Translations under genes and position numbers: made by a program
Assembly: GCA_019114015.1 (NCBI GenBank)
Contig: DXGG01000168.1
Coordinates: 1 to 11,513, forward strand
Reading direction: 5' to 3'
DNA: 11,513 bases
DNA from: Candidatus Onthomorpha intestinigallinarum
Lineage (GTDB): Bacteria > Bacteroidota > Bacteroidia > Bacteroidales > P3
Part shown: positions 5,829 to 11,512 of the stretch, one piece after another
Layout of the letters: every line of letters starts with the position of its first letter
How positions within the stretch are numbered: the first letter of the stretch is position 1
Notes under the pieces: generated by a model
What the model saw: the letters and a program-made list of their open reading frames with translations, nothing else
What the model was told of the DNA's origin: nothing
The model's database searches: none

Positions 5829-6767
5829 ATGATTAGAGTAACACTTGGTGACTGCTTAATCTGCAAGAACAGTTGGTTTAGTACCTATCGGAGCACGTGG
5901 GTATGCAGGCTGACTGGTGATTATTTAGATGATTATAGATATAATGGATTATTCTACTGCGAGAATTTTGAAATAAAACAAGAGATACAACACCTTAAAG
6001 ACGGATTGTCTAACGAAAAAGGCAAAGACATTGATAAAAGTAGACTACTCATTCCAATAGCAAATTTAGCACTTTTTTTTTCATGGACATTACCCAAAAT
6101 AACATCATGGTATCCTAAAATTATGTCAGTATGTATTCTTAATCATAGTCCACATGATTACTTTTGTGTCGCTCAATTGAATATGCTATCCGAGTTTTAT
6201 CAATCAATAATCGTCGTTGATATATCCAATATACCTTTCGTAGATATTGGACTTGTGGATGCTGCTATAGTATCGGTAATATCAGGTTCCAAAAATAAAC
6301 ACGAGCTTATTGATGGAATCAATGCCGATGATATGTTAAGACCTCATTATATGAATGGTGCAATAAAATTAATTGGATTTGATGATTTTAATTTTAACGT
6401 GTTTCCCAGAATAACGGTTCTTGGTATAGAGTATTCAGGAGCAGACGCAGCAGAACGCATTCATCAATTAGCCCTGAAGAATGTTAACGTTCTTAGATTT
6501 TATGGTGAATTCACAGCACCTGGTAAAGGTGGAGACAGCACTGTACTTGGTCTACTTGGATGTGGAAGGTACTGCGCAGGCATTTCTTCTAGTTTTGAAT
6601 TTTGCATGGAATTTGTTGAAAACGACAAAGAAGTCATTATGGAAGCCATAGACGATGCAATGAACGGGAATCTTAATAGTAATAAATTTTATTATGACAA
6701 TAAGATGCCTGTACTTCCTGGATGGGAATATGAGAAGTACTCTGAATGGGAATATGAGGAGTACTGA
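5829..6767 (+). CDS. Hypothetical protein, 312 aa, N-terminal Cys cluster and C-terminal tandem repeat
   Basis: I do not recognise this protein. The N-terminus has Cys at 9, 12, 26 and 44 (CLICKN, WVCR, FYCENF), a CxxC-x13-C-x17-C arrangement that could bind zinc. There is no signal peptide, and a hydrophobic stretch near 76-90 (IANLALFFSWTLPKI) is too short and polar at its ends to call as membrane. A central alpha/beta region follows (IIVVDISNIPFVDIGLVDAA; ITVLGIEYSGADAAERIHQL), then a Gly/Cys-rich loop (GKGGDSTVLGLLGCGRYC, about 235-252). The last residues are an 8-residue tandem duplication (GWEYEKYSEWEYEEY). The gene is AT-rich and stands alone, 40 bases after palindrome E2. The 184-base gap that follows shows no clear feature. 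Confidence 0.65.
   Translation: MIRVTLGDCLICKNSWFSTYRSTWVCRLTGDYLDDYRYNGLFYCENFEIKQEIQHLKDGLSNEKGKDIDKSRLLIPIANLALFFSWTLPKITSWYPKIMSVCILNHSPHDYFCVAQLNMLSEFYQSIIVVDISNIPFVDIGLVDAAIVSVISGSKNKHELIDGINADDMLRPHYMNGAIKLIGFDDFNFNVFPRITVLGIEYSGADAAERIHQLALKNVNVLRFYGEFTAPGKGGDSTVLGLLGCGRYCAGISSSFEFCMEFVENDKEVIMEAIDDAMNGNLNSNKFYYDNKMPVLPGWEYEKYSEWEYEEY
6723..6765 (+). repeat. 24-bp tandem duplication at the 3' end of the Cys-cluster gene
   Basis: TGGGAATATGAGAAGTACT (from 6723) recurs after 24 bases as TGGGAATATGAGGAGTACT (from 6747), with one mismatch in 19. In frame it encodes WEYEKYSE followed by WEYEEY, adding an acidic, aromatic tail. Confidence 0.85.
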
Positions 6768-6951
6768 TTTGTCTGACATACGGTAGTTTAATATACAAAA
6801 ACAGGTCTGAAAATATGTTGAAGATTATTCCGATATGCGCACTTTGGAATCATTTTATATAAGAGAAATTCACATTAAATCAATAGTTTAAGGGATATGC
6901 AAGTGTGCCGTTACTTATGTAGCTTAAAAATAGAGATTAATAGTCGTAGTC

Positions 6952-7407
6952 ATGTGGATTAAAAGCATATTCAGTAAAAAGAGACTGGTAGATGAGAATC
7001 ACAGAGTCTACAATGGTAAAGTCCGTCCTAAATATGTCGCTGGTATAATAGACACACTGAAAAAAGATGAAATATTTGTCTTTGGCAGCAATTTGGATGG
7101 TTATCATGGAGGAGGAGCCGCCTATCTTGCTTTCAAGAGATTCGGAGCTGTCTGGGGACAGGGAAGAGGACTACAGGGGCAGAGCTATGCCATACCTACG
7201 ATGCAAGGGGGCGTTGAGACGATAAAACCTTATGTGGATGAGTTCATATCATTTGCAAAAGAGCATACCGAACTCTATTTTTACGTGACACGAATAGGAT
7301 GCGGCACAGCAGGCTTTACAGATGATGACATAGCCCCACTGTTCAAAGATGCTGCCTTACTGAAGAATGTGGCTCTCCCTGAGACCTTTGGGAAATATTA
7401 TGAATAG
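6952..7407 (+). CDS. A1S_2505-type macro-domain-like protein
   Basis: The core begins at about residue 39 and carries three conserved glycine-rich blocks: EIFVFGSNLDGYHGGGAA (40-57), GQGRGLQGQSYAIPT (69-83) and VTRIGCGTAGF (112-122). These are the hallmarks of the small A1S_2505 family seen in phages and genomic islands. It resembles the macro-domain fold that binds ADP-ribose or related nucleotides, so an ADP-ribose-processing or nucleotide-sensing role in phage conflict is a reasonable inference. The first 38 residues are basic and variable, perhaps an added tail. No signal or membrane segment is present, so the protein is cytosolic. It stands alone, 184 bases after one gene and 47 bases before a lipoprotein gene. 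I am confident in the family, not in the reaction. Confidence 0.8.
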   Translation: MWIKSIFSKKRLVDENHRVYNGKVRPKYVAGIIDTLKKDEIFVFGSNLDGYHGGGAAYLAFKRFGAVWGQGRGLQGQSYAIPTMQGGVETIKPYVDEFISFAKEHTELYFYVTRIGCGTAGFTDDDIAPLFKDAALLKNVALPETFGKYYE

Positions 7408-7454
7408 AGTCATACTGCGTACTTTCCTACTTATAATAAACAACATCAATAGAC

Positions 7455-8609
7455 ATGAGCATATTAAAATCTTCAGCAATACTCGCATTTATGGCCATAG
7501 TGATATCCTCGTGTGGAGGCAGAGGCACAAAGGACAGTCACAATAGCGACAATGCTGAGCAGGTCAATGAGCAGTTGCCCCCTGTAAGTCAGCCTAGAGA
7601 CAGCCTGAGCACAATGGAAGTGACTGAGACAGATATTGGAGCAGGGACGGAGGCTGAGGCTAAAACAGAGACTGAGACTGAGGAATGCTGCGATAAATAT
7701 GACAATTCCTCAGAGGACGGCCTGGTTTATTGGACAGACAGCACTGCTTATGCCTCAAACCCTGACCTGGTGGCTCTGCTGGACACTCTCTACAGACATG
7801 CCGCTGACAGCAGCTTCAGGAACAGAGAGGCTGGAGAGCTTGGATGGGCAAGAGAGTACGTGAACAGGATATGCGGATACTATGATGCGCAGAGACTAGG
7901 AGAATGCTCCGTGTCAGACTATGTGAAAGTATGTGCAGTTTTGGACTGTTCCTATGAACTTTACGGTCTCAAGGACATAGAATCGTACTTTGTACCCACA
8001 AACGCAGTGCTTGCTTATGGCTGCTCCATGTTCAGGGAATATGCGGCTCTGCTGCAGATGCAGGATATGTGCTTGAGCTATGAGCAGGAGGATGCGCTCA
8101 TGGCAGAATGGAATGCATGGAGGAAGTTCGCATCTGAGTTTGATGACTTCTGGTCAGACTGTGTGCTGTTGCAGAATTACGGAGGGTCAATCTCTACTAC
8201 CATTCTCAATTCCAAGCAGTGTGTAATACCGAATGCCCATGCGGAGATGTATGAGCCTGAGATAAACCTTGTGGCTGATGACTGCTGGACAGATGACGGA
8301 GGTGGGGTATTTCTAAAATATGCGGAGGAATTCTTTTACAATTGCTGTGACAATGCCATAGGGCTTTGCTTTGACGCAGGGACAGATGAGGAGGTGGCGG
8401 AGTTCTACAGCAACGGCAACATAAAGCTTTACAGAAAAGTGGCTGAACAGTCTGAGCTGGTAAAATCACTTGCGCATGAATGGGTCGAGGCAAGGAACAG
8501 GTGGCTTGAGGTTTCTCCAGTGCAGGACAGCAGATACTACATAAGGAACTCCTCGGAAGTGCTGCTCCAATTGTCAAACATGCTCATCTGCTCTATCAAC
8601 ATCATTTAG
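7455..8609 (+). CDS. Hypothetical lipoprotein, 384 aa
   Basis: MSILKSSAILAFMAIVISSC is a type II lipoprotein signal with the lipobox ending at Cys-20, and GGRG follows, so the mature protein is tethered to a membrane. A low-complexity acidic linker comes next (about residues 25-75: Glu/Thr/Ser-rich, including TEAEAKTETETEE from a short repeated GAG ACT codon pattern near 7660-7683). The folded part (about 85-384) is helical and rich in Cys, Trp and Tyr, for example ELGWAREYVNRICGYYDAQR, YGCSMFREYAALLQ and LAHEWVEARNRWLEV. I do not recognise a family. Codon use is GC-richer than its neighbours on either side and like the DUF3871 operon, suggesting residence in a Bacteroidales host. The 150 bases that follow hold only a possible gene fragment (see findings). 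Confidence 0.7.
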   Translation: MSILKSSAILAFMAIVISSCGGRGTKDSHNSDNAEQVNEQLPPVSQPRDSLSTMEVTETDIGAGTEAEAKTETETEECCDKYDNSSEDGLVYWTDSTAYASNPDLVALLDTLYRHAADSSFRNREAGELGWAREYVNRICGYYDAQRLGECSVSDYVKVCAVLDCSYELYGLKDIESYFVPTNAVLAYGCSMFREYAALLQMQDMCLSYEQEDALMAEWNAWRKFASEFDDFWSDCVLLQNYGGSISTTILNSKQCVIPNAHAEMYEPEINLVADDCWTDDGGGVFLKYAEEFFYNCCDNAIGLCFDAGTDEEVAEFYSNGNIKLYRKVAEQSELVKSLAHEWVEARNRWLEVSPVQDSRYYIRNSSEVLLQLSNMLICSINII

Positions 8610-8759
8610 CCGCCTCTCCCCTGTCGTCCTTAACAACTACGTGGAAAGTGTCCTGATGGAAGAATCTCAAGAGGAAAGATGAATATGAGGAAATGATAAG
8701 GCAACTGACTGGTATACTGTTAGAAAAATTTATGTAATTATCCACTAAATAAATCCTAT

Positions 8760-9164
8760 ATGTTTGATAAAGAAATAATAAAAGAAATTGAAACTCTACA
8801 TGAGAAAGGTTTTTACCACGGCAACAGCTGCTATTTTCGATATGATGAAATGGTAACACATAAAGAAGATTGTTTAGGAAGACGCTCTCTATCATTGTCA
8901 GAACCACTAAAAGTCGTAAAAGCACTTGGCTTTAAAGAATACAGGAAAATAGAGAACGAACACTACAATAAGAAAGATGGATGGCAGTTGCTCCACGCAT
9001 ATTTGCTAAAGAACACATGCCCCAAATGCAAATCCCCTCTTTATATTTTCAATCAATCCTCCCCTGGCTGGACTTGGAAACGATTGTGTGGTAGGGCAGG
9101 CTATCTTCTGTACTGTCCAAACTGCAAACAAGGCATAGCTTTCCTATTAACAGAGATGAACTGA
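8760..9164 (+). CDS. Hypothetical zinc-ribbon protein, 134 aa
   Basis: Two CxxC knuckles (CPKC at 87-90 and CPNC at 119-122), 28 residues apart, form a classic four-Cys zinc ribbon near the C-terminus. The N-terminal half is charged and helical (KEIIKEIETLHEKGFYHG). No signal peptide or membrane helix is visible, so it is presumably cytosolic. The spacer between the knuckles (NQSSPGWTWKRLCGRAGYLL) is basic and aromatic and could contact nucleic acid or protein. The start is the ATG at 8760, preceded by AT-rich sequence without a clear Shine-Dalgarno, usual in Bacteroidota. The gene is AT-rich and stands alone. It resembles small immunity or defence accessory proteins in size and context only; no function is assigned. 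Confidence 0.65.
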   Translation: MFDKEIIKEIETLHEKGFYHGNSCYFRYDEMVTHKEDCLGRRSLSLSEPLKVVKALGFKEYRKIENEHYNKKDGWQLLHAYLLKNTCPKCKSPLYIFNQSSPGWTWKRLCGRAGYLLYCPNCKQGIAFLLTEMN

Positions 9165-9269
9165 AATCTTTACCAAAGCATATCTAACTACTAATCAATA
9201 TATAATCTTTATATACCCCTGATTTTGGGATATTCTGACGTTACATTTATATGCCAATAAATTAAAGGT

Positions 9270-9303
9270 GTATTCACTTTTTATATCAAGGAGAAGTGAA
9301 TGC
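9270..9303. other. 12-bp hairpin upstream of the DUF4160 promoter
   Basis: GTATTCACTTTT (9270-9281) pairs with AGAAGTGAATGC (9292-9303), ten Watson-Crick and two G-U pairs, around a 10-base loop. Its core ATTCACTT/AAGTGAAT is an 8-bp perfect inverted repeat lying just upstream of the -33 box at 9313. As DNA it could be an operator for the HTH protein encoded by the second gene of the operon; as RNA it could end transcription from the left, though no long T-run follows. Confidence 0.5.
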
Positions 9304-9312
9304 ATCTTTTGT

Positions 9313-9343
9313 TTTGAGGTAATGATTATATTACCTATATTTG
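9313..9343 (+). promoter_or_regulatory. Bacteroidota promoter (TTTG-N19-TATATTTG) for DUF4160/DUF2442
   Basis: TTTG at 9313-9316 and TATATTTG at 9336-9343 match the -33 and -7 consensus with the ideal 19-base spacing. The leader is short: the start codon is at 9362, preceded by AAAGGAAAG, a usable ribosome-binding site. Confidence 0.75.
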
Positions 9344-9361
9344 TCCTATAAAAGGAAAGAT

Positions 9362-9571
9362 ATGCCGACGATTTTTTATTTTGTTTGGGTTCAGATTCAT
9401 GTTCATGTGGTCAAAGGAAACATAAGTGCGAAATTCACTCTGTTTCCCGTAGAGTTGATTGAGAACAACGGCCTTAAGCCTGCTGAACTCAAACTTGTTG
9501 AGTCCGTGATTGAGGAGAACAAGGAGGTGATATCCGAGCATTGGAACAAATTTTTTAACAGGAGCATCTGA
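9362..9571 (+). CDS. DUF4160 family protein, internally shortened
   Basis: MPTIF at the start, then IHVHVVKGNISAKF and a C-terminal half LIENNGLKPAELKLVESVIEENKEVISEHWNKFF, match DUF4160, small proteins that are usually partnered with DUF2442 in toxin-antitoxin-like pairs. Known members read roughly PTIxRFFGFRFFFYSNEH...IHVHV. Here the FGFRFFFYSNE core is missing and replaced by YFVWVQ, so about 14 residues are absent and the protein is 69 residues long. The DNA still contains TTTGGGTTCAGATTC, which in a shifted frame encodes FGFRF, suggesting a small deletion plus a compensating frame change. The ATG at 9362 was preferred over an upstream TTG because it gives the family start. Its stop is one base before the next gene. 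Activity may be lost or altered. Confidence 0.75.
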   Translation: MPTIFYFVWVQIHVHVVKGNISAKFTLFPVELIENNGLKPAELKLVESVIEENKEVISEHWNKFFNRSI

Positions 9572-9572
9572 T

Positions 9573-10013
9573 ATGGAGAAGATTACCAGAATATGGCTGA
9601 CTGATTCAGAAATCTGGATTCAGACAGAGGACGGAAGGACTGCAAGTGAAAGTTTTGCAGACTACCCAAGATTGAGATACGCGACCAGGGTTCAGAGGGA
9701 GAGCTACACTTATGATGCTTTCGGAATCCACTGGGAGGAGCTGGAGGAGGACCTGAGTTTTGAGGGATTCTTCCGGAAGAAAGAGTACACCCCTCTATAC
9801 AGGCTGTTCATGGAGCATCCTGAACTCAATGCATCGGCTGTTGCAAGGAGAATGGGACTCTCGCAGAGCCTGTTTGCCCAGTACATCTGCGGAGCCAAGA
9901 AGCCCTCGGAGAAAAGATACCGTGAGATTCTGAAGACTATTCATGACATCGGAAAGGAGCTGGAATCCATAAATGATGTGTCAGGCAAAGTGGAGTATGC
10001 CTTGTCAGTGTAA
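9573..10013 (+). CDS. DUF2442 protein with C-terminal helix-turn-helix (antitoxin-like)
   Basis: Residues about 1-70 (ITRIWLTDSEIWIQTEDGRT...FADYPRLRYAT...WEELEEDLSFEGFF) are a DUF2442 domain. Residues about 85-125 (NASAVARRMGLSQSLFAQYICGAKKPSEKRYREIL) form an XRE-type helix-turn-helix with the second helix at about 95-104. This fusion is the normal partner of DUF4160 and is read as the DNA-binding member, probably autorepressing the operon; the inverted repeat at 9270-9303 is a candidate operator. It follows the DUF4160 stop by one base and is almost certainly co-translated. Codon use is GC-richer than in the preceding zinc-ribbon gene. Which partner is toxic is not settled by sequence. A 22-bp direct repeat begins three bases after its stop. 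Confidence 0.8.
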   Translation: MEKITRIWLTDSEIWIQTEDGRTASESFADYPRLRYATRVQRESYTYDAFGIHWEELEEDLSFEGFFRKKEYTPLYRLFMEHPELNASAVARRMGLSQSLFAQYICGAKKPSEKRYREILKTIHDIGKELESINDVSGKVEYALSV

Positions 10014-10015
10014 TC

Positions 10016-10037
10016 ATCCATTATGTTAGGATATTTT
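10016..10037. repeat. 22-bp direct repeat, copy 2
   Basis: Identical over 22 bases to 1689-1710. It abuts the -7 box at 10040-10047 of the mntA-hepT operon, so it overlaps the region where RNA polymerase or a regulator would bind. ATCC and GGAT at the ends of its first 17 bases form a short inverted pair. Confidence 0.8.
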
Positions 10038-10039
10038 GT

Positions 10040-10047
10040 TAACTTTG
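10040..10047 (+). promoter_or_regulatory. -7 box of the mntA-hepT operon
   Basis: TAACTTTG fits TAnnTTTG and lies 20 bases before the mntA ATG. No TTTG is seen at the expected -33 distance; instead that space is filled by the 22-bp repeat, so an activator or alternative recognition is possible. Confidence 0.6.
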
Positions 10048-10066
10048 CAGTATAGAAGCCGGCATT

Positions 10067-10357
10067 ATGCAGACAGAAGAGATTTTGGAAAAACTGAGGG
10101 AATACAAGGCTGAAAGAGGAGATGCCTATGGCATAGAGACTCTTGGGCTTTTCGGCAGCTGCGCCAGAGGTGAGCAGTTGCCTGACAGTGATATTGATGT
10201 CTGTGTAAAGATGAAAACCCCGTCATTTTTCAGCATGGCAGGCATACAGAATGAGCTGGAAGAACTTTTCAAATGTAAGGTGGACTTGATATCCCTCGGG
10301 GCCATTATGAGACCTTTGTTTAAGAAAAATCTAGAAAGAGATGCAGTGTATGTCTAA
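10067..10357 (+). CDS. mntA: MntA-like nucleotidyltransferase antitoxin (MNT domain)
   Basis: This minimal nucleotidyltransferase has GSCARG at residues 30-35, SDIDV at 41-45 and the third acidic residue Asp-73 (CKVDLIS), the complete G-S-x-x-R-G...D-x-D...D active site. In type VII toxin-antitoxin systems, MntA adds AMP units to a tyrosine of its HEPN partner HepT and so blocks the RNase. The 96-residue length is normal for the family. Its last 8 bases overlap the start of hepT, which gives translational coupling and fits the need for balanced amounts. A -7 box precedes the gene by 20 bases. All key residues are present, so the protein should be active. Confidence 0.92.
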   Translation: MQTEEILEKLREYKAERGDAYGIETLGLFGSCARGEQLPDSDIDVCVKMKTPSFFSMAGIQNELEELFKCKVDLISLGAIMRPLFKKNLERDAVYV

Positions 10358-10757
10358 AGATATCATGCTTGATATGTTGGATTATATCAGGCATCAGGCT
10401 GAGTTTATTATTGAAACGACTGAAGACGTGAAAGAACTCAATGACTTCTTATGCTCACAGTCCGGCATGGTGCTTTATAACTCGACCTGTATGTGCTTGC
10501 AGACAATAGGTGAGACTGTCAGGAAAATTGACGAGCTGACAGACAGAAAATTTTTGGACAAATGCTATCCTGAAGTCCCATGGAGAAGTATCATAGGCAT
10601 GAGAAATATCATATCTCATGAATATGCTGCAACGGACCCTGAAAAGGTGTTTAATACTATAAAGCTTGATATCCCCGCACTGTTGCAAAAGGTGGATATG
10701 ATAATTGAGGATGTAAGCGCAGGGAAACACAATGATAAATTAGAGAATAATGTTTAA
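10350..10757 (+). CDS. hepT: HepT-like HEPN toxin, type VII toxin-antitoxin
   Basis: The protein of 135 residues is all helical and carries the HEPN RNase signature RNIISHEY: Arg-85, His-90 (R-x4-H) and Tyr-92, the tyrosine modified by MntA in the characterised systems. Known HepT toxins cleave RNA, often tRNA. A start at ATG 10350 is preferred over the upstream in-frame ATG at 10341, since MSKDIMLDMLDYIRHQ begins where family members begin; either way the start lies inside the mntA 3' end. The C-terminal tail (DVSAGKHNDKLENNV) is polar and probably disordered. The tRNA-Phe-like remnant lies 85 bases downstream. Toxin-antitoxin pairs at element ends help maintain islands. Confidence 0.92.
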   Translation: MSKDIMLDMLDYIRHQAEFIIETTEDVKELNDFLCSQSGMVLYNSTCMCLQTIGETVRKIDELTDRKFLDKCYPEVPWRSIIGMRNIISHEYAATDPEKVFNTIKLDIPALLQKVDMIIEDVSAGKHNDKLENNV

Positions 10758-10841
10758 CCCAGAAAGCATGTCTCTGTTTTCCGAAAAGTTTTAACCGCAG
10801 GCTTAAGAAGATTGCTAAAGTAGTAGCTCTTAGAGAGATAC

Positions 10842-10902
10842 AGAGTGGTAGAGCAAAGGACTGAAAATCCTTGGGTCCCTGGTTCGATTCCCGGTGGCAC
10901 CA
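10842..10902 (+). pseudogene. tRNA-Phe(GAA) remnant, 3' part only
   Basis: The 3' three quarters of a tRNA are clear. The D-loop and its 3' stem are AGAGTGGTAGAGC. The anticodon arm is AAGGA-CTGAAAA-TCCTT (10856-10872) with anticodon GAA at 10863-10865. The T-arm has TTCGATT (10883-10889), and the acceptor 3' strand is TGGCACC (10895-10901) with discriminator A-10902. CCA is not encoded. The 5' part is wrong: no GGTGCCA-like strand exists to pair with TGGCACC, and GATAC replaces the D-stem GCTC. A TAGCTC at 10824-10829 could be the original D-stem side, split off by 11 extra bases. The T-stem also has a T-C mismatch (10880 with 10892). I read it as a non-functional copy left by integration at a tRNA-Phe gene, but a functional variant cannot be excluded. 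Confidence 0.7.
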
Positions 10903-10912
10903 CTTGAAAATC

Positions 10913-10945
10913 AGAGAGTTACTGAAAAGCAACTCTCTTTTTTTA
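10913..10945 (+). terminator. Intrinsic terminator after the tRNA remnant
   Basis: AGAGAGTT (10913-10920) and AACTCTCT (10931-10938) form a perfect 8-bp stem with a 10-base loop, followed by six T and then AT. It would end transcription coming from hepT or the tRNA. Confidence 0.8.
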
Positions 10946-10967
10946 TGCCTGAAAACGGTCTAAATAC

Positions 10968-10988
10968 AGGGCAAAACAGAGATGCCCT
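10968..10988. other. 6-bp hairpin in the gap before the right-hand terminator
   Basis: AGGGCA (10968-10973) pairs with TGCCCT (10983-10988). It lies between two terminators and has no T-run, so its role is unclear. Confidence 0.4.
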
Positions 10989-11006
10989 ATTGGTCGGATG
11001 TTGTTG

Positions 11007-11041
11007 AAAAAGGCCGCACCCGGTAATGGGCACGGCCTTTT
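11007..11041. terminator. Bidirectional terminator between convergent units
   Basis: AAAAGGCCG (11008-11016) and CGGCCTTTT (11033-11041) form a 9-bp perfect stem with A-runs on one side and T-runs on the other, so it can work on both strands. It separates the + strand mntA-hepT/tRNA unit from the - strand gene that ends at 11087. Confidence 0.8.
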
Positions 11042-11086
11042 CGTGAAGTTTTCATAGTTTTACATTCCAGGATTCGCAGCCGGGTT

Positions 11087-11512
11087 CTATACGTTATTGT
11101 TATTGCTGTTTGTTTTCATCTTGTCAATCCCAGACGATACTGTACCGCGTACCTTACTGAGCAGCGGAGCCCAATTGTAATTGCGTCTGAGGCCCTGTAT
11201 GGTCATATAAAGCATTAGCAGGCAGGACACTATGCAGACCAGAGCAAATGCGGCTATATAAAGAGCTGCTTTCATTGCTATTACAGGAGCGTTGGTTCCG
11301 GCATCTGATGTCCTCTCCACTCTGCCGTCCCCGTACTTTCTAATCGTATCAATATACTTAATGGAAAGGGCACTTCCGGCCAACATTGCCGAGAGCGCAT
11401 AAGTCCACCTGCTTATACCCTTGAGTGTGCTTGACTCCGCCCTGGTCCTGGTAATCGTATATCCATATGGACGCTGAGAGAATATATAGACAGGTATAAG
11501 CAGGATGAAGAA
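11087..11512 (-). CDS. Membrane protein, partial (runs off the right edge)
   Basis: The - strand frame is open from the window edge to the stop at 11087, at least 141 residues, so the Met at 11386 is internal and the true start lies outside. Visible segments are a hydrophobic stretch at the cut end (FFILLIPVYIF), a weak one around SRWTYALSAMLAGSALS, and a strong membrane helix (AALYIAAFALVCIVSCLLML). The C-terminus is basic then polar, ending in Asn repeats (KTNSNNNNV). I do not recognise a family. It is convergent with the + strand genes and shares the bidirectional terminator at 11007-11041. GC-rich codon use resembles the DUF3871 operon; it could be part of the backbone of the host chromosome or of the integrated element. 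Confidence 0.7.
   Translation of the reverse strand, partial: FFILLIPVYIFSQRPYGYTITRTRAESSTLKGISRWTYALSAMLAGSALSIKYIDTIRKYGDGRVERTSDAGTNAPVIAMKAALYIAAFALVCIVSCLLMLYMTIQGLRRNYNWAPLLSKVRGTVSSGIDKMKTNSNNNNV

Noticed and set aside
6786..6798. GTTTAATATACAA, 10 of 13 match to the right end of E1/E2
   Set aside because: The GTTRRRY box fails at its first R and no left arm with RYYYAAC lies about 40-50 bases upstream, so it is probably chance in AT-rich DNA.
8206..8577. - strand ORF of 123 residues opposite the lipoprotein gene
   Set aside because: Pro/Cys/His-rich composition typical of an antisense shadow; the + strand frame has a valid lipobox and continuous protein-like sequence.
8628..8725. 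CCTTAAC ... GTTAGAA pair after the lipoprotein gene
   Set aside because: Each box misses one consensus position and the arms show little complementarity.
9182..9246. ATCTAAC ... GTTACAT, a possible 65-base attC after the zinc-ribbon gene
   Set aside because: The left box fits RYYYAAC and length and position are right, but the right box has a mismatch and the inner arms hardly pair. It deserves a covariance-model test but is not called.
10657..10932. - strand ORF across the hepT 3' end and tRNA remnant
   Set aside because: It runs through a tRNA-derived sequence and a terminator, so it cannot be a sensible gene.
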